Positions 61,476 to 64,000 of a stretch of DNA of 64,000 nt are shown here, piece after piece (the first letter of the stretch is position 1; every line of letters begins with the position of its first letter). This stretch comes from Candidatus Kuenenia stuttgartensis (GTDB lineage Bacteria > Planctomycetota > Planctomycetia > Planctomycetales > Planctomycetaceae). The position numbers were made by a program, and so were the translations under genes. The notes beneath the pieces are model-generated. The model did no database searches, had not been told where the DNA came from, and saw only the letters and a program-made list of their open reading frames with translations. The stretch spans positions 18,087 to 82,086 of the forward strand of contig CAMDPK010000008.1 in the NCBI GenBank assembly GCA_945904015.1. Reading direction: 5' to 3'.

Positions 61476-62804
61476 CTACTTCGATTTCAGACCGACCGTG
61501 TTTACCGCGATGACTCGGTACTTGTGAGCCTTGCCGACTTCCGCTTTCGAGTCAGTGAATCGCATCTCGATCAGCGGCTGCGTCGGCGTGTCGCTGTAGG
61601 AGAGGTTCTGGAAGATCGGGCGGCCGAAAGAGTTCTTGCCTTGATCTGGAACGTTGGCGAGGAACTCCCCATCACGCTCGATGATGAAGTTGGCGAGACC
61701 ACTCTCAACGTCGGCTTCAGCAGACCAAGTCAGCACGTTTCCCGCGATACGCAAGTTCGTCGGAGCGGGCGGAGGTGTCGTATCGGTGACCATCGAGTCT
61801 TTTACATATTGAGCCCAAGCAGCAGCGACAGACTCATTCGGCAGCCAGACGGATTTCTCCAACGCGCCTTCGAACTTCGCGGCGGGTACGGGAGCAATCA
61901 CATTCGCATCACCGGCATTCAGCGGCGCGATCCAGCCGTTTTGGTTCGACATCGGCTTCAGCGGATCGCCGCTCTTCGCAGGCAGCCGCGCGGTCAGACA
62001 AGCATCAAACCACGGCATCGCGAGATAGCGTTGGTTGCCACAATCATGGCTCGACAGCGGATCGACCGACACGCCGATGAGTCCCCCTTTGGCTCGCACC
62101 GCCAGAAAGAAGGCTTCGTTTCCGGGCCACACTCCCGCGAACCGGCTCTCCTTATCCGTGACCCCTTCTATCGTGCCGAGATTGCACATGAGCGGCACTT
62201 GGCAGACCGCCTCGGAAATGGTGTACGGCGGCGGCTTGCCTTCAGCGGCGGCAATCGGCGGCACTCCCGAACGCAGCCACGCGGCGGCCACTCGATCGGG
62301 ATGCAGCAACGTCATGCCGCCGGCCCAATGCCCGCCACCACTGTGTCCCCAAATGGCCCAGGGCACGGTGGCCAATTCCGGATGTTTCGACTTCGCCCCC
62401 AGCTCGGTCAGTGACTTCTGAAACGCCGCGTCGGAGCCGTTTCGAGGATCACACCACTTCTGACAATCCGCTTTCTCTGGCTGCTCATAGACCGGGCTGA
62501 TCAACGCACAGTCGTGTTTCTTGGCCAATGCTTGCCAATGCAGATCGAAAGTCCCGGTCTGTCCCGACTTGCACGAGCCTTCGCCACAACCGTGCTGATG
62601 CACGATCAGCCCGCGCAGCGTTTTGATTTCCGGCGGAATCCAAACCGTGAAGCTCACCGGGTAGATCAGTTCCCCCGCCTGCGTCGAGCCTTCGTAACGG
62701 ACTCGATAGTAAGGCGGATCAGCCGGTAGAAGATTCTGATACGGTATCTCTTGAGCAGAGACCGAACCAACCAGGGCAACGAAGAGCAATGCGACCTGAC
62801 GCAT
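61476..62804 (-). CDS. Secreted alpha/beta hydrolase with a C-terminal fibronectin-III domain
   Basis: A 442-residue exported hydrolase. Signal [20 protein letters not shown]. The catalytic domain (about 30-320) has [12 protein letters not shown] (oxyanion-side loop), nucleophile elbow GHSGGG (Ser near 154) and SSHDCGNQR with the likely catalytic His. Residues about 345-440 form a fibronectin-III-like module ([20 protein letters not shown]), usual for binding polysaccharide or cell surface. ATG 62804 follows GGGGA; the track upstream to 62816 uses a TTG and is less likely. Together with the downstream double hydrolase it probably removes acyl groups from extracellular sugars, by inference only. 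Confidence 0.87.
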   Translation of the reverse strand: MRQVALLFVALVGSVSAQEIPYQNLLPADPPYYRVRYEGSTQAGELIYPVSFTVWIPPEIKTLRGLIVHQHGCGEGSCKSGQTGTFDLHWQALAKKHDCALISPVYEQPEKADCQKWCDPRNGSDAAFQKSLTELGAKSKHPELATVPWAIWGHSGGGHWAGGMTLLHPDRVAAAWLRSGVPPIAAAEGKPPPYTISEAVCQVPLMCNLGTIEGVTDKESRFAGVWPGNEAFFLAVRAKGGLIGVSVDPLSSHDCGNQRYLAMPWFDACLTARLPAKSGDPLKPMSNQNGWIAPLNAGDANVIAPVPAAKFEGALEKSVWLPNESVAAAWAQYVKDSMVTDTTPPPAPTNLRIAGNVLTWSAEADVESGLANFIIERDGEFLANVPDQGKNSFGRPIFQNLSYSDTPTQPLIEMRFTDSKAEVGKAHKYRVIAVNTVGLKSK

Positions 62805-63001
62805 GGATTTCCCCAACTTGTAATGCTCGAGAATTCATCCTCACTCGGTTGCCCCAAACCATTCGAGACAACACACGACGACCACACTTCTCGGATGACG
62901 CGCAAGCTAACAAAACCGAGTTGTCACGTCTTGGTTTCGCCGTCGCCACCATCAGGATCAACCGCATCAGGATAGCAGGAATGATGTCAGGAACCGAAAA
63001 T

Positions 63002-63059
63002 GGCAAAGCCGAGGCACGGATGAACCGCCACTCCGTGAAATTCGTGCCTCGGCTTTGCC
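63002..63059. repeat. Inverted repeat beside an HTH remnant (element K)
   Basis: Perfect 17-base arms GGCAAAGCCGAGGCACG (63002-63018) and its complement (63043-63059) with a 24-base loop. It ends 8 bases before the remnant of a helix-turn-helix gene. No T-tract. Confidence 0.85.
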
Positions 63060-63067
63060 TCGTTCGT

Positions 63068-63157
63068 GCAGCAAAGATCGCCGAACGCCTCGGCATCAAC
63101 CGCAACACGCTGCACAAGAAGATCAGCGACTATCAGTTGGAATCAAAAGCTCGCTGA
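63068..63157 (+). pseudogene. 3' remnant of a Fis/NtrC-type helix-turn-helix gene
   Basis: The last 29 codons before TGA 63155-63157 read AAKIAERLGINRNTLHKKIS and a short tail, the recognition helix-turn-helix found at the C-terminus of Fis and NtrC-family (sigma-54-dependent) regulators. The sequence upstream is an inverted repeat, not the expected ATPase or Fis domain, and no plausible start precedes it. The gene has therefore lost its 5' part. No family larger than the HTH can be named. Confidence 0.6.
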
Positions 63158-63548
63158 ACGGCATGGCCGGCAATTTGTTCGCTGTTCGCGGATCAACCCG
63201 GCGCTGTTTCGTGGACGAAGCGGATTTTGAGTCTGAACTCACGTTGCCGAGAGATTGGTTTCCTCCGTCCCTCACAGACCTCAGGAACGAGGAACAATTG
63301 TCGCTGGTGCAGTCAGTCGTACCCGCTGTCCAGCCGGCAGTGTTCAGTAGGCCGGAAAATATCTTGAGCGATGATGTTTACTACAAATTTTGCGGCGATT
63401 TTGAATTTAATCCATGCGTCCATCAATAGTTCTATTGATTTCGATTTGTACACAACAGCATTGACGCGATTGACATTTTGAATCAAGGGCGTAGTTCTCC
63501 GCCTTCGTTCGGCGTTTCCTCAATCGTCCCCCCATCGAGGAGCTTGTG
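63158..63548. other. Region without a supported gene
   Basis: 391 bases lower in GC than the rest of the window. A frame from ATG 63163 to 63429 has no ribosome site or recognised domain. A small perfect hairpin ATCAATAG-TT-CTATTGAT lies at 63422-63439. The stretch looks like degraded DNA near a transposase end. Confidence 0.5.
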
Positions 63549-63869
63549 ATGCTGAAGCTGTTGTGGTTGTGGTTGTCTCCGCTGCGTGCTCGGTTGGCTT
63601 CACTTCGAAAACTACCCTGCCCTCCCCGGTTCTCTAAACCTTCAAGGCGGCGGATTTCCGTGGCTCCACCGGTTGAAGTTCCGGAGGCGCGAATTGAATC
63701 GTCGCCGACCAGTGTTTCGATCGCGTCCGCCTCCGCAGTCGAAGATGCCGGAGTCATCGATTTTCCGGTGACCGTTGAGTACCCCGACCGCACGGAACTC
63801 TTTGTGCGGATTACGACCGGCCCGGAGATCCAACCCAATGGCCCGGAGAGTCAGGGCGAACGCACATGA
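63549..63869 (+). CDS. Possible small protein of unknown function
   Basis: A 106-residue frame begins at ATG 63549, 8 bases after GAGGAG. The N-terminus is short, hydrophobic and basic (MLKLLWLWLSPLRARLASLR), which could be a signal anchor; the rest is rich in Pro, Ala and Ser with VIDFPVTVEYPDRTELFVRI, a possible beta-hairpin. Its low-complexity composition leaves real doubt that it is translated. It converges with the transposase fragment. Confidence 0.35.
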   Translation: MLKLLWLWLSPLRARLASLRKLPCPPRFSKPSRRRISVAPPVEVPEARIESSPTSVSIASASAVEDAGVIDFPVTVEYPDRTELFVRITTGPEIQPNGPESQGERT

Positions 63870-63871
63870 AG

Positions 63872-64000
63872 TCACGAATTGAATAGGACTTGCAGGAGGT
63901 AGTTGTCGTCCCAGGCGGCATTGAGGCGTTTGTTTTTGACACCGAGTTTTTGGGTGGTGTTGTTTTTTAGAAGGCTCAGCGCGGCGCGACGGACGAGGCT
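63872..64000 (-). mobile_element. 3' end of an ISAs1-type transposase gene, cut by the window edge
   Basis: From the window edge down to TGA at 63872-63874 the minus strand encodes 42 residues including RRAALSLLKNNTTQKLGVKN and NAAWDDNYLLQVLF. This matches the usual ending of ISAs1-family DDE transposases (RR-A-L-LLK..., K...LNA-WD--YLL-LL). The catalytic part lies outside the window. The terminal inverted repeat should lie just left of 63872 but was not identified by eye. Confidence 0.75.

Noticed and set aside
63163..63429. 89-codon frame
   Set aside because: No ribosome site and no family likeness; lies in degraded DNA.
1..64000. tRNA or rRNA genes
   Set aside because: I saw no tRNA-like T-loop/acceptor combinations and no rRNA-like conserved sequence; a covariance search would be decisive.

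Overview
The window looks like chromosomal DNA of a planctomycete (Planctomycetota; Pirellula/Gemmata/Schlesneria-like, genus not resolvable by eye). The reasons are the density of planctomycete-expanded families (PSCyt/DUF1549-DUF1553, DUF1501, DUF1592, DUF1552, PPC-domain proteins, PQQ-type propellers, WD40 proteins), a zinc-ribbon Ser/Thr kinase paired with an ECF sigma factor, Tat signals on many secreted proteins, and GC-rich coding DNA. No rRNA, tRNA or CRISPR array was recognised.

Layout. 1-12.2 kb (+): a 4-TM protein, a Tat-exported Gfo/Idh oxidoreductase, a PPC/DUF1549/DUF1501 cassette, a BNR sialidase, a PQQ propeller with EF-hands, and a YhcH-type sugar protein. 12.3-16.7 kb: a small minus-strand ORF, then the kinase and ECF sigma factor pair. 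16.7-25.5 kb (-): a GNAT enzyme, then a transcription unit running PQQ propeller, DUF1592, DUF1552, WD40. 25.6-30.6 kb (+): a four-gene operon of N6-adenine methylase, double-GHKL ATPase/histidine kinase, receiver protein and HNH nuclease, each joined to the next by a 4-base ATGA overlap. This is the best candidate for an undescribed system, probably genome defence. 30.7-36.4 kb: a broken hydrolase, an amidohydrolase, an M14 carboxypeptidase, an acyltransferase and a TolB-like propeller. 36.7-49.8 kb (+): two more DUF1549/DUF1501 cassettes and an esterase-like protein, followed by a decayed DUF1501 remnant. 50.2-55.2 kb (+): an anion-handling group (SLC13 permease, YezD/DUF2292, ChrA, OprO/P-like porin) with terminator hairpins before the first and last genes. 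55.2-58.8 kb (-): a hybrid histidine kinase and a separate HPt protein. 59-62.8 kb (-): two secreted alpha/beta hydrolases. 63-64 kb: degraded DNA ending in the 3' end of an ISAs1-type transposase.

A second layer cuts across the genes. At least eleven long inverted repeats (arms about 16-27 bases, loops about 11-33) are scattered through the window. Four sit inside genes and are translated: two in the first PPC gene, one in the kinase activation segment, one in a DUF1553 domain. Four share ends of the form GTAGGNTGGG...CCCANCCTAC although their cores differ. They resemble a dispersed palindromic repeat family comparable in behaviour to the Rickettsia palindromic elements.

Most exported enzymes and PSCyt/DUF1501 cassettes probably act in the periplasm on polysaccharide-derived or other organic substrates, but no pathway can be assigned from sequence alone. 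Starts were chosen by Shine-Dalgarno position, signal peptide and family alignment from memory; no database search was run.
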